This document shows, piece after piece, positions 16,974 through 25,621 of a stretch of DNA of 64,000 nt. The stretch is from Bradyrhizobium septentrionale. Lineage in GTDB: Bacteria > Pseudomonadota > Alphaproteobacteria > Rhizobiales > Xanthobacteraceae. Position 1 is the stretch's first letter; every line of letters starts with the position of its first letter. The DNA lies in assembly GCF_011516645.4 (NCBI RefSeq), contig NZ_CP088285.1, positions 1,754,501-1,818,500 of the forward strand, in the 5' to 3' direction. The notes below the pieces were generated by a model, which was not told the origin of the DNA, ran no database searches, and saw nothing but the letters and a program-made list of their open reading frames with translations. The position numbers and the translations under genes were made by a program.

Positions 16974-17087
16974 CCCGTCATGCTGAGGAGCGCGGAACGC
17001 GCGTCTCGAAGCATCGACGGCCCCCGCCGCCGCAGCTCGGCCGTGCATCCTTCGAGGCTCGCTGCGCTCGCACCTCAGGATGACGGG
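16974..17087. repeat. Interspersed repeat, copy A
   Basis: The element starts CCCGTCATGCTGAGGAGCG and ends CGCACCTCAGGATGACGGG, so its ends are inverted repeats. It contains CGTCTCGAAGCATCGACGGCC and CCGTGCATCCTTCGAGGCTCGC. A second copy in the same orientation lies at 55407-55512. It sits between convergent genes and is non-coding. Confidence 0.85.
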
Positions 17088-17158
17088 TCTGATAGATTGC
17101 GACGGACAGAGCCTCACTTCCGTTTGCTGCCTGACGCCTCGGCTATCCCCCGCCGAAA

Positions 17159-18919
17159 TCAAATCTCGCCGATCACCTCGCGGCGGCGCAGTTCGGATTC
17201 TTCCGCATAGCGCCGCATCGCGTGCGCTTCGGTGAGCAGGCCGATCGGCCGCCGGTCGCCGTCGCCCTCGACCACCGCGAGCGATTCCGCTTCGGCCGCG
17301 TCGAACACCGCGATCGCTTCCTGGACGTTCATGCCGGGATGCAGCATCACGTCGGCGTAGCGCAGAATGCCGGCAAGCCCCTTGTCGGCCTCGAGATCGG
17401 GCGCATGCGCTTCCGCGACCAGCGCAAGGCCTGCATAACGTCCCTCGCCGTCGACCGCGACGACCTGGGTCTTCGACCCCGGCGGAAATTCCTCGCGGAA
17501 CGCCTCGATCGGCATCGCGGCGTCCACCGTTATCATGTCCCGCCGCATCATCTTGCCGACCGTCAGATCGCGGATCCAGCCGATATCGGCGGCGCTGCGG
17601 ATGGTCTCGCCGCGCAGATGCAGCCGCCAGGTCGCGAACGAATAGCCGAACAGCTCGCGCGTGATCGTGGTCGAGATAATGACGGCGAGCAGCACCGCAG
17701 TGGTGAGCCAGAGGTCACCGGTGGATTCCAGCGCGATGAACGACATCGTCAGCGGACCGCCGATCACCGAGGCCGACAGCGCGCTCATGCCGATCACCGC
17801 ATAGGCGCTGGGATCGAGATTCAGCCCCGGCCACACGATGTCGACGCCGGCCGCGAACAGCCGGCCGCCGAGCGCACCCATGAACAGCGTGGCGAAGAAC
17901 AATCCACCGCGGAAGCCCGAGCCGAGCGAGACGATCGAGGCCACCGCCTTCAGCGCGAACACGCCGGCGATGAAGGCAAGCGGCATCGCCACGATGCCGG
18001 CGAAGCGCAGCGCGCCGTGGCCCGACGACATCACCTGCGGCGTCAGCAGCGCCATCGCGCCGACGGCGAGCCCGCCGAGCGCCGGCCGCAGCGGCGGCCA
18101 AAGCCTCGTCTTGGCGAGCAGCGCCTCGCACAGCGTCACGCCGCGCATGATCGCAATCCCGGTCAGGGCCGCGACCATGCCGAGCAGCGCGGCAATTGCG
18201 AGGTCCCGTCCGAGCACAGCGCCGACGGTTCCGACGCCGACACCGAGCGGCAGCGGCTCGAAGGCATGGGCGACGAAGTAGCCGGTCACCGCCGCGACGC
18301 CGACCGGGGTCAGGCTCGCCGGGGTATAGCCGCCGATCACAAGTTCGAAAGCGTAGAACGCGCCGGCGAGCGGGGCGCTGAAGGCGCCGGCGATCGCCGC
18401 CGCAGCGCCGCAGCCGACCATGATTCGCTGGTCGTTGCGGCGGAGGTGGAAGCCGCGCCCGAGCGAGGCGGCCAGGCCGCTGGACAATTGGGTATAGCCG
18501 GCCTCGAGCCCCACCGAGCCGCCGATGCCGCTCGACCAGATCGTCTGCAGCGCCACGATCACGCTGCCACGGAACGACATCCGCCCGCCATAGAGCGCGT
18601 TGGCCTCGATCGGATCGATCTCGCGGGCCGGCCGAACCCGGAGCAGCAGAAGAAAGGCAATACCGAGCAGCAGGCCGCCGATTGAGGGAACCAGCAGCGC
18701 GCGCAGCGAATCGATGCTGGGCTGGCTCGACAACCGGTCGCCCAGCGGCAAATTGAACAGCACCGAATGCAGCACCGTGACCAGGCTGCTCATGACCGCC
18801 ACCACGAGGCCGCCAATCGCACCGATCAATACCGCCAGCACCACGAGGCTCGTCTCGTGCGCGCGCACGAATGCGCGCAACCGGCGCGGCGCCTCGAGAT
18901 AGCTTGACGTCGTGGTCAT
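17159..18919 (-). CDS. ClC-family chloride channel/antiporter with C-terminal CBS domains
   Basis: The 586-residue protein has an N-terminal ClC membrane domain (about 25-430) with the selectivity-filter region SSGIGG (129-134; the usual GSGIP has Gly in place of Pro). The second signature, GLEAG (137-141), retains the gating glutamate (Glu139), and SGFRGGLFFATLFMGA is the third. Two CBS repeats follow (TVGKMMRRDMITVDAA.. and ..YADVMLHPGMNVQEA), expected to bind adenyl nucleotides and regulate transport. It is an inner-membrane protein moving chloride or a related anion, possibly with proton exchange. It is monocistronic, facing away from the HNH gene. Confidence 0.93.
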   Translation of the reverse strand: MTTTSSYLEAPRRLRAFVRAHETSLVVLAVLIGAIGGLVVAVMSSLVTVLHSVLFNLPLGDRLSSQPSIDSLRALLVPSIGGLLLGIAFLLLLRVRPAREIDPIEANALYGGRMSFRGSVIVALQTIWSSGIGGSVGLEAGYTQLSSGLAASLGRGFHLRRNDQRIMVGCGAAAAIAGAFSAPLAGAFYAFELVIGGYTPASLTPVGVAAVTGYFVAHAFEPLPLGVGVGTVGAVLGRDLAIAALLGMVAALTGIAIMRGVTLCEALLAKTRLWPPLRPALGGLAVGAMALLTPQVMSSGHGALRFAGIVAMPLAFIAGVFALKAVASIVSLGSGFRGGLFFATLFMGALGGRLFAAGVDIVWPGLNLDPSAYAVIGMSALSASVIGGPLTMSFIALESTGDLWLTTAVLLAVIISTTITRELFGYSFATWRLHLRGETIRSAADIGWIRDLTVGKMMRRDMITVDAAMPIEAFREEFPPGSKTQVVAVDGEGRYAGLALVAEAHAPDLEADKGLAGILRYADVMLHPGMNVQEAIAVFDAAEAESLAVVEGDGDRRPIGLLTEAHAMRRYAEESELRRREVIGEI

Positions 18920-19110
18920 CGGCAGGGTCCGTCACTGGCCGACAGGGCCTTGCGGCTCCCTTTACGGGCCTCGCGGGCGGGAGGCAATCGGGGCAGGAAC
19001 ATGGCAGGGCGCGGCGGATAAGCCGCTCATTGCTCTTCACAATCCCGTCACGCTGCCTGTAGTATGTGAGTGCATGCTGCTTCGCAGCTAATGGGAGTCA
19101 GGAGCGTTAT

Positions 19111-19668
19111 TTGAACGCACATGTCTCGCAAGGCGGTTGGCCGGTGCTGGTCTTGAATGCGGACTTCCGGCCGCTGAGTTACTACCCGCTGTCGCTCTGG
19201 TCCTGGCAGGACGCGATCAAGGCGGTGTTCCTCGATCGTGTCAACATCGTCGAATATTACGACCGCGCGGTACGAAGTCCTTCCTTCGAAATCCAGCTGC
19301 CGAGCGTCGTATCCCTGAAATCCTTCGTCAAGCCGACCACCCACCCCGCCTTCACCCGGTTCAACGTTTTCCTTCGCGACCGATTCAGCTGCCAATATTG
19401 CCTGTCGGCCGACGACCTCACCTTCGATCACATCATTCCGCGCAGCAAGGGTGGCCAGACCACCTGGGAGAACGTCGTCGCCGCCTGCTCGCCCTGCAAT
19501 CTGCGCAAGGGCAATCTGACGCCGCAGCAGGCCAGGATGTTTCCGAAGCAGACGCCCTTCGCCCCCACCGTGCATCAGCTGCACCGCAACGGCCGGCTGT
19601 TCCCGCCGAACTATCTGCACGAGAGCTGGCTCGATTATCTCTACTGGGATACTGAGCTCGATCCGTAG
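19111..19668 (+). CDS. HNH endonuclease
   Basis: The 185-residue protein has an HNH nuclease core: zinc pair CQYC (94-97), DDLTFDHIIPRSKGG with the catalytic Asp-His (106-107), Asn121, and a second Cys pair CSPC (126-129). The start is a TTG at 19111, preceded by CAGGAGC at suitable distance; it gives the (L/M)NAHVSQGGWPVLVLNADFRPL start expected for the family. The longer frame from 19066 has no ribosome-binding site. The protein is not associated with a methylase or mobile element here, so it looks like a stable housekeeping-type HNH gene of unknown target. Confidence 0.88.
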   Translation: MNAHVSQGGWPVLVLNADFRPLSYYPLSLWSWQDAIKAVFLDRVNIVEYYDRAVRSPSFEIQLPSVVSLKSFVKPTTHPAFTRFNVFLRDRFSCQYCLSADDLTFDHIIPRSKGGQTTWENVVAACSPCNLRKGNLTPQQARMFPKQTPFAPTVHQLHRNGRLFPPNYLHESWLDYLYWDTELDP

Positions 19669-19832
19669 CGGATACGGCGCGCGGACGTTCCGGCGAAATC
19701 CACACGAAAAGAAGCTAATCGTGGGCGCCAATAGCTGCTGCCGCGAATCCATGGATTTTCTTCGAGTATGTCGGACACCATAAGCCTCTGTCCTCGCCGC
19801 AGAGTGCGTTCGCTTTTGCGTGACCGGCAGAG

Positions 19833-19848
19833 ATATTCCAAGGAATAT
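19833..19848. promoter_or_regulatory. Inverted repeat upstream of marR, candidate operator
   Basis: ATATTCC and GGAATAT are exact inverted repeats separated by two bases, 39 bases before the marR start. The size and AT-rich dyad suit autoregulation by a MarR dimer. The rest of the 218-base gap between the HNH gene and marR holds nothing else recognisable. Confidence 0.5.
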
Positions 19849-19886
19849 GATTGTAGCCTAATCATTAGTATCCTATCTAACTGGAC

Positions 19887-20360
19887 ATGGCTCCGTCGCA
19901 AGCTCATATCCACGCCGAAATCGGGCTCCTGATCACCCGACTTGGGCGGATCTGGCGCCGCGAGTCGGATCAGGCGCTGTCCGATCATGGCCTGTCGGAC
20001 GCGACTGCGATTCCGCTGCTGGTGCTGTCGCGGCAGGGAGAAAACGTCCGGCAAGGCGTGCTCGCCGACGAATTGGGTATCGAGGGGCCTTCGCTGGTGC
20101 GGCTGATCGATCTGCTCGCGAGCGAGGGCTTGGTGGAGCGCCGCGAGGATCCCACCGATCGCCGTGCCAAGACACTGCATCTCACCGCAAGCGGCCAAGC
20201 CAAGGCCGCGGACATCAACCGTATCATGCGCCGCGTGCGGGCCAGCCTGCTGAAGGATATCGACAGCGAGAAACTTGCGATAACCTTCGAGACGCTCCAG
20301 CGCATCGAACAGCGTGCGAGCCGCCTGCAGGACGCGAAGACTGCCGCAGAGGCGAAATAG
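19887..20360 (+). CDS. MarR-family transcriptional regulator
   Basis: The 157-residue protein carries the MarR winged helix: VRQGVLADELGIEGPSLVRLIDLL (recognition helix), LVERREDPTDRRAKTLHLTASG (wing). It is the first gene of a four-gene unit; the fusC start follows its stop by two bases. This fits a repressor relieved by an aromatic effluxed compound, as for other MarR-controlled AaeAB/EmrAB-like pumps (inference). An inverted repeat upstream (19833-19848) is a candidate site. Confidence 0.94.
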   Translation: MAPSQAHIHAEIGLLITRLGRIWRRESDQALSDHGLSDATAIPLLVLSRQGENVRQGVLADELGIEGPSLVRLIDLLASEGLVERREDPTDRRAKTLHLTASGQAKAADINRIMRRVRASLLKDIDSEKLAITFETLQRIEQRASRLQDAKTAAEAK

Positions 20361-20362
20361 TC

Positions 20363-22414
20363 ATGCGCGCGGAAGAGCCGTTCCTGGTCCGCCATGCGGA
20401 CCTGATCTTCGCTTTGAAGACGTTCGCCGCGTCGATGCTGGCGCTTGTCATCGCACTGGCGATCGATCTGCCGCGGCCCTATTGGGCGATGGCGACGGTC
20501 TATATCACGTCACAACCGCTCGCCGGCGCGACCAGCTCGAAGGCGTTCTTCCGCGTGATCGGCACCCTGGTCGGCGCGAGCATGACGGTCGCCTTGGTGC
20601 CGAACCTGGTCAACGCGCCGGAGCTGCTGTGCCTTGCGATCGCGCTCTGGGTCGGACTCTGCCTTTATCTGTCGCTGCTCGACGGCACGCCGCGCAGCTA
20701 TATCTTCATGCTGGGCGGATATACCGTCGCACTGATCGGCTTTCCGTCGGTGGCCGACCCGGGCAGCATCTTCGACGTGGCGCTGGCGCGGGTCGAGGAG
20801 ATCTCGCTCGGCATCGTCTGTGCGAGCCTGGTGTCGACCGTGGTGCTTCCCCGCAGCGTCGCGCCTGCGGTCGGCGGCCGCGTCAGGAACTGGCTGTCGG
20901 ATGCGCGCCGTCTATCTCGCGACGTGCTGCTTGATCGCGGGACCAGCGAGACACGCCGGGCCCAGCGCCTCCGCCTTGCAACCGACATCGTCGAGATCGA
21001 TACGCTCTCGACCCATCTCGCCTATGACCGGCTGGCCGACGCCGGCACCGTCCGTGGCCTCGGTGAGGTCCGGCTGCGCATGCTGATGCTGTTGCCGATC
21101 ATCACGTCGATCGAAGACCGGCTTGCCGCACTCGGCGAGGCGGCGCTGCAAAGGCAGCCGGAGCTCCGGCACCTGATCGGCGATCTCGCCGCATGGATCG
21201 TGGACGAGGAACGCCAGCGGCAATCCGGCAAGGAAATCCGCGCTGCAATCGCTGAGCGGCAATCTGCGCTCGACGGCGTCGCGCCGCGGGAGCGCATCAT
21301 CACGATCAGCCTGCTGCTCCGGCTGCGCGAGCTCATCGACATCTCAGCCGACTGCCGCGCGCTGGGCGATGCGATTACCGCAGCCCGGGATATCTCCACC
21401 GTCCCGCTATCGTTCCGCCCGGAATCGGGGGCCGCGCCGGTCCGCCATCGGGATCACGGCATGGCGCTGTGGTCGGCCGCGGGCGCGGCCGTGGCGATCC
21501 TGATCTGCTGCGGCCTGTGGATCGCAACCGGCTGGCCCGATGGCGCTTCGGCGCCGATGATGGCGGCGGTCGCCTGCTCCTTCTTCGCCGCGCAGGATGA
21601 GCCGGCGCGGAGCATCCGGGCCTTCGGCCTGTTTTCGCTGGTCGCGATCGTCGTGGTCGCGATCTATCAGTTCGCGCTGGTGCCGGGTATCACCCATGTC
21701 GAGGTCCTGATCGCCGCGCTGGCGCCGACCTTCCTCCTGTATGGTTTCCTGATCGCTCGGCCGAAAACCGCGCCGATCGGCTCGGCTCTCGCTGTCAACA
21801 CCGCAACGCTGCTCGCGCTGCAATCGACCTACAGCGCGGATTTTGCCAGTTTTGCCAACTCGTCCGTCGCCTTCTTCCTCGGTATCGTGATTGCCGAGAT
21901 CGTGACGCGGATCGCGCGCGGCGTCGGCGCCGAATGGATCGCCAGGCGGCTGACGACGTCGAGCTGGCAGACGCTGGCGGTCGCGGCCGAGCGGCCTGGC
22001 CACGGCGATCGCGCGCAGTTTGCCGGCCTGATGCTGCATCGGCTCGGATTGTTGGCCCAGCGCATCGCCTTCATCTCCGAAAGCGACCGCCGCGATGCCG
22101 ACAGCCTGGTCCAGCTGCGCATCGGGCTCAACATCATCGATCTCAGGCGCGCCCGTTACGGCCTCGCCGCGATGACCGTGCGTGCCATCGACGACATGCT
22201 GGACGACCTCGCGGCGGCGTTTCGCGCCCATGCGGACGAGGCAATGCCGACCGAACTGCTGTCACGCATCGATGCGGCGCTGACCGCGGTCGTCACGGAT
22301 CCCAATGAGCGCGCGCGGGACGATGCGTTACTTGGCCTCGTCGGCATCCGCCGCGGCCTGTTTCCGGATGCACCCGCGTATCGATCGCAGCCCGAGGAGA
22401 GTTTTGCTGCATGA
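20363..22414 (+). CDS. FUSC-family inner-membrane transporter (AaeB/fusaric acid resistance-like)
   Basis: The 683-residue protein has two blocks of hydrophobic helices (about 20-175 and 365-510). Each is followed by a long soluble region, the duplicated FUSC architecture. The PRPYWAMATVYITSQPLAGAT segment is typical of the family. It is predicted to be the inner-membrane pump of a tripartite-like efflux system with the DUF1656 and HlyD proteins encoded next. Its start is two bases after marR, and its stop overlaps the next ATG (ATGA at 22411-22414). Substrates are probably aromatic carboxylic acids or related xenobiotics (inference). Confidence 0.93.
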   Translation: MRAEEPFLVRHADLIFALKTFAASMLALVIALAIDLPRPYWAMATVYITSQPLAGATSSKAFFRVIGTLVGASMTVALVPNLVNAPELLCLAIALWVGLCLYLSLLDGTPRSYIFMLGGYTVALIGFPSVADPGSIFDVALARVEEISLGIVCASLVSTVVLPRSVAPAVGGRVRNWLSDARRLSRDVLLDRGTSETRRAQRLRLATDIVEIDTLSTHLAYDRLADAGTVRGLGEVRLRMLMLLPIITSIEDRLAALGEAALQRQPELRHLIGDLAAWIVDEERQRQSGKEIRAAIAERQSALDGVAPRERIITISLLLRLRELIDISADCRALGDAITAARDISTVPLSFRPESGAAPVRHRDHGMALWSAAGAAVAILICCGLWIATGWPDGASAPMMAAVACSFFAAQDEPARSIRAFGLFSLVAIVVVAIYQFALVPGITHVEVLIAALAPTFLLYGFLIARPKTAPIGSALAVNTATLLALQSTYSADFASFANSSVAFFLGIVIAEIVTRIARGVGAEWIARRLTTSSWQTLAVAAERPGHGDRAQFAGLMLHRLGLLAQRIAFISESDRRDADSLVQLRIGLNIIDLRRARYGLAAMTVRAIDDMLDDLAAAFRAHADEAMPTELLSRIDAALTAVVTDPNERARDDALLGLVGIRRGLFPDAPAYRSQPEESFAA

Positions 22415-22617
22415 GATATGAGCTCGACATCTACGGTGTCCTGGTCCCGGCGCTGCTGCTGTGGCTGATCGTGGCCTATGCGCTGAGCGTCATCGTGAGC
22501 CGGATCATGCAGCGCTTTGGGCTCTACCGGCTGGTGTGGCACCGCGCGCTGTTCAATTTCGCACTGTATGTCTGCCTGCTCGGCGTTGTCGTCTATCTCT
22601 CGGAGTTTCTGCCATGA
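22411..22617 (+). CDS. DUF1656 (AaeX-like) small membrane protein
   Basis: The 68-residue protein has two hydrophobic helices, with MRYELDIYGVLVPALLLWLI at the start and FALYVCLLGVVVYLSEFLP at the end. This DUF1656 protein is regularly encoded between the FUSC pump and the HlyD adaptor. It overlaps both neighbours by four bases (ATGA), indicating translational coupling. The role in the pump is unknown. Confidence 0.92.
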   Translation: MRYELDIYGVLVPALLLWLIVAYALSVIVSRIMQRFGLYRLVWHRALFNFALYVCLLGVVVYLSEFLP

Positions 22618-23480
22618 AGGGGAATTTTGCCTGGCTTGGCCGGGTCGCGCTGACCGCGATCGCGCTCGTTGCCGCGTTCGCCGTCGCTCGCGCGCTGTGG
22701 GTCTACTACATGGAGTCGCCGTGGACGCGTGACGGCAAGGTCCGCGCCGACGTGGTTCAGGTCGCTCCCGACGTCTCCGGCTTCGTCACCGACGTGCTGG
22801 TCAAGGACAATCAACCGGTGCATCGCGGCGATATCCTGTTCCGGATCGATCGCGCACGCTTTGCGCTGGCGTTGCAGCAGGCTGATGCGGCGGTCGCCGG
22901 CCATCGCGCGACGCTGGATCAGGCCGACGCCGACCTCAAACGCTACAGCGCGCTGACCACCGATGCGGTGTCGCAGCAGAAGCAGGAGCAGGTGCTGGCC
23001 ACGCAGCTCGAGGCCAAGGCCGCCTACGATCAGGCGGTAGCCGATCGCGCGGTCGCGCAGCTCAATCTGGATCGCAGCGAGGTGCACGCATCAGTGAACG
23101 GCACCATCACCAATATGGATCTGCGGCCCGGCGCCTATGTCAGCGCCGGCAAGGGCGTGATGGCGCTGGTCGACACCGATACGCTGCATGTCGAAGGCTA
23201 TTTCGAGGAGACCAAGCTCGCGCGCATTCGCGTCGGCGACAAGGCGCAGGTCCGGTTGATGGGCGAGCCGGTCCGGCTCACCGGACTTGTCGAGAGCATT
23301 GCGGCCGGCATCGCGGACCGCGACCGCACGGAAGGCGCGAACCTGCTCGCAAACGTCAATCCGACCTTCAGCTGGGTTCGGCTCGCGCAACGCGTTCCCG
23401 TGCGCATCGCGCTCGATCACCTGCCGGATCGCATCGCGCTGGTCGCCGGCCGTTCGGCGACGGTCGAGATCATGGACTAG
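22614..23480 (+). CDS. HlyD/AaeA-type membrane fusion protein
   Basis: The 288-residue adaptor has an N-terminal membrane anchor (about 8-28) and a lipoyl/barrel-sandwich half (VRADVVQVAPDVSGFVTDVLVKDNQPVHRGDILFRID). A short coiled-coil hairpin (about 80-150) and the returning lipoyl and beta-barrel parts (NGTITNMDLRPGAYVSAG) follow. It would link the FUSC pump to the outer membrane; no TolC-like gene is adjacent. The ATG at 22614 overlaps the DUF1656 stop. Confidence 0.94.
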   Translation: MKGNFAWLGRVALTAIALVAAFAVARALWVYYMESPWTRDGKVRADVVQVAPDVSGFVTDVLVKDNQPVHRGDILFRIDRARFALALQQADAAVAGHRATLDQADADLKRYSALTTDAVSQQKQEQVLATQLEAKAAYDQAVADRAVAQLNLDRSEVHASVNGTITNMDLRPGAYVSAGKGVMALVDTDTLHVEGYFEETKLARIRVGDKAQVRLMGEPVRLTGLVESIAAGIADRDRTEGANLLANVNPTFSWVRLAQRVPVRIALDHLPDRIALVAGRSATVEIMD

Positions 23481-23583
23481 AGCGTTTTCGAGCGAAGTGG
23501 ATACCGGTTCGCGTGAAGAAAACGCGTCAAAACAAGAAGCTAGAGCTTCGGTTCTGATTCAATCAGAACCGAAAATGCTCTAG
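23479..23583. repeat. Interspersed repeat with terminator-like hairpin
   Basis: The element starts at the hlyD stop (TAGAGCGTTTTCGAGCGAAG) and ends AAAATGCTCTAG, the ends being inverted. Its strongest dyad is CGGTTCTGATT/AATCAGAACCG (23549-23559/23561-23571). This type of element is common downstream of genes in Bradyrhizobium and may end the efflux operon transcript. Confidence 0.75.
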
Positions 23584-23663
23584 CCCGGCCGGGCGGGCCG
23601 CACCGGCGTGGCGGCGTCAAGCGGGCCACCCGCACTTGCTGTGCCTCTGTCGGCCAAGTTCGC

Positions 23664-24530
23664 CTATTGCACGCCGTAGCGTGCAAAATCGTCGCCGATG
23701 CTGCCCTGGATCGCCTTGGCCGCCGAGATATCGCCATCGCCGCCGGCCTTGTCGCCCTGTTTCAGCTTCGCCAATCCGCGTCCATAGAGCGCGCTTGCGA
23801 GCTTCGGGTCGATCCGGAGAGCGGCGCTGTAATCGTCGATCGCCGCGCCGAACTGGCCCGTCTTCAGATAGATCAGGCCGCGCGAGTCGTAAGTCGCGGC
23901 ATTGGCCGAACCTGATTGAAGGGCCTTGTTGCAATCCTCCAGCGCCGCCTGCAACGCGCCGAGAATGGCCCGGCTCCAGCAGCGTCCGTTCCATAGGCCT
24001 TCGAGATTCGGCTCGAGGCGAATGGCCTGATCATAATCCTGCGCTGCATGGGCATAGTCATTCGTCTTCAGGTAGGCTTCCGCGCGATTGGCGAAGGCCT
24101 GGCCGTAGTTCGGGTTGAGCTTGATCGCCTGATCGAAAGCCGCAGTCGCAAGCTCGTATTCGTGTTTCCTGAAATAGGCCACGCCGCGGTTGTTGAACGG
24201 CTTGGTGTAGGTCGGATTGAGCTCGATGGACCGATCGAAATCCTGGATGGCGCGGTCGTAATCTCCCTGGGCGGCATAGGCGTTGCCGCGGTTGTTGTAG
24301 GCGATCGCCAGACCAGTCGTCGTCATGTCCTGCGCCGCATCGATCAGCGCCGTGCATCCGCCAATGCGCGCGTCGAGCGGCGCACGTTCGCGGCCGCTGC
24401 ACAATTCGACATTCCGCGGATAGCTCTCCTTTGGCTTCGGCTTCTGCGCGACCGCCGGCCAGGCGAAGAGCATCGCAACGGGAAGCGATATCAGGCTGAC
24501 AATTGCGCCGGCGCTTGCACGAGGTTTCAT
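23664..24530 (-). CDS. Exported tetratricopeptide-repeat protein
   Basis: The 288-residue protein starts with a signal peptide (MKPRASAGAIVSLISLPVAM.., cleavage near AVA-QK). About six TPR units follow, such as AIAYNNRGNAYAAQGDYDRA, PFNNRGVAYFRKHEYELA and AFANRAEAYLKTNDYAHA, which provide a protein-interaction scaffold in the periplasm. The start at 24530 is chosen because it gives the signal peptide; the frame is open further upstream but into a non-hydrophobic leader overlapping the fecR-like gene. It sits downstream of the FecR-domain gene (gap 37 bases) and probably shares its transcript. Confidence 0.9.
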   Translation of the reverse strand: MKPRASAGAIVSLISLPVAMLFAWPAVAQKPKPKESYPRNVELCSGRERAPLDARIGGCTALIDAAQDMTTTGLAIAYNNRGNAYAAQGDYDRAIQDFDRSIELNPTYTKPFNNRGVAYFRKHEYELATAAFDQAIKLNPNYGQAFANRAEAYLKTNDYAHAAQDYDQAIRLEPNLEGLWNGRCWSRAILGALQAALEDCNKALQSGSANAATYDSRGLIYLKTGQFGAAIDDYSAALRIDPKLASALYGRGLAKLKQGDKAGGDGDISAAKAIQGSIGDDFARYGVQ

Positions 24531-24567
24531 GTCGGCCCTTGCTTGCTCGAAAAGGCCTGCACCTGCC

Positions 24568-25221
24568 CTAGCATCCTCGACAGATGTTTGGATTGAACTT
24601 GTGGAGGGGGTTTTGCTCAGGTTGCTGCGTCGTTCGTGTCCCGGTCTTTCGGACCTTGCTCTTGCCCTCTTCAACGAGCGTGGCGAACTTCACAGTGCCA
24701 TCCTCAGATATTTCGATGCGTGGCGTGGTGCCTCGAATGCCCATCGTTGCCACGGGGGTGTCGATCTTCATGTCGCCGGTCTTCGCAATGTTGCCGGCAA
24801 CAAAGGTGAACGTTCCGCTGGTCAGTTTGAGCAAGGTCGAGTTTGACTTGCCGTTTGGATCGTACACGAACTCGGTCATGGCCATTTTGGCGTTGCTCGA
24901 CAGATTGAACGAGGTGCCGTCGGTGAAGTTGATCCCCACCCGTCCGTCGGCTCCGGTCTGCACCACATCGCCCAGATAGACGGGGTCGCCAACCTGTGTC
25001 TGAGGCAGTTTGTCAGACAGCCCAGCCTGAACGACGACTGCACTCGGATGCTCGATCGTGACCGAACCGGTGGCCGCCACGACTCTCCCGATGAATTTCG
25101 ATTGAGAAGTCTGGACCGCGGGCTGGGTCGGCTCGGTTTGCGCCTGCACCTGGCCGGGCACAAGAGTTGCGAGCGCCAGGACGAAGCTTGCAAGCAATTG
25201 AACAATCAAATGAATGCGCAC
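24568..25221 (-). CDS. Secreted FecR-domain protein
   Basis: The 217-residue protein has a signal peptide (cleavage near VQA-QT, residue 28) and a FecR domain with GDPVYLGDVVQTGADGRVGINFTDGTSFNLSSNAKM. VATMGIRGTTPRIEISEDG, characteristic of exported FecR-like proteins, follows. The C-terminus ends NPNICRGC with a CRGC pair. It lacks the cytoplasmic anti-sigma half of true FecR, and no ECF sigma gene is nearby. It is divergent from the giant repeat protein, whose N-terminus also has a FecR-like fold, so the two may act in the same surface assembly (inference). Confidence 0.88.
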   Translation of the reverse strand: MRIHLIVQLLASFVLALATLVPGQVQAQTEPTQPAVQTSQSKFIGRVVAATGSVTIEHPSAVVVQAGLSDKLPQTQVGDPVYLGDVVQTGADGRVGINFTDGTSFNLSSNAKMAMTEFVYDPNGKSNSTLLKLTSGTFTFVAGNIAKTGDMKIDTPVATMGIRGTTPRIEISEDGTVKFATLVEEGKSKVRKTGTRTTQQPEQNPLHKFNPNICRGC

Positions 25222-25621
25222 GATCCCCTCCTTTGAGAAGATTTTGTCGTGTCGTGGCTCGATGGTGAACGGAACCGCCGGGCCGAGACCGCAGGACCTT
25301 GAGTGCCAGATGAGTTGCCGAAAACAGGCATAAGTGCCTGACGCAGTTCGAATAAAAATTAATAAGTGGACAATTTACTCAGTAACTATACTATTAATTT
25401 TGCGGGGCTGCACGCGCGATAAAGGACAGCTGTTCTGCCATTTTCGCAGTGGCTCCCCGCTACTGGAATTCGATTTTCACTACCGAATTTAGTTTCAATC
25501 AGGACGTTTCGGCGGGCAAGCCTATGGCTGCTGGCGCGAGGTTTTTTCACCTCGCGGCGAGCCAAACCAAAAAACTGCGGCACCGCGTTCCGGCCTGAGC
25601 TGCTCAACAGGCGAAAAGCCA
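25222..25621. promoter_or_regulatory. AT-rich divergent regulatory region with two dyads
   Basis: This 400-base gap between the fecR-like gene and the giant repeat gene is markedly AT-richer than its surroundings around 25350-25400. It contains CAGGCA-TAAG-TGCCTG (25325-25340) and a perfect 10-base inverted repeat AAAATTAATA/TATTAATTTT (25355-25364/25392-25401). They probably mark the promoters and regulator sites of the two divergent transcripts. No small gene is convincing. Confidence 0.5.

Noticed and set aside
17222..18685. Long + frame opposite the ClC gene
   Set aside because: Arg/Asp-rich antisense frame typical of high-GC DNA, with no motif.
24600..25221. FecR-domain protein as a classic anti-sigma regulator with TonB-type signalling
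   Set aside because: It has a cleavable signal peptide, no cytoplasmic N-terminal half, and no ECF sigma gene nearby.
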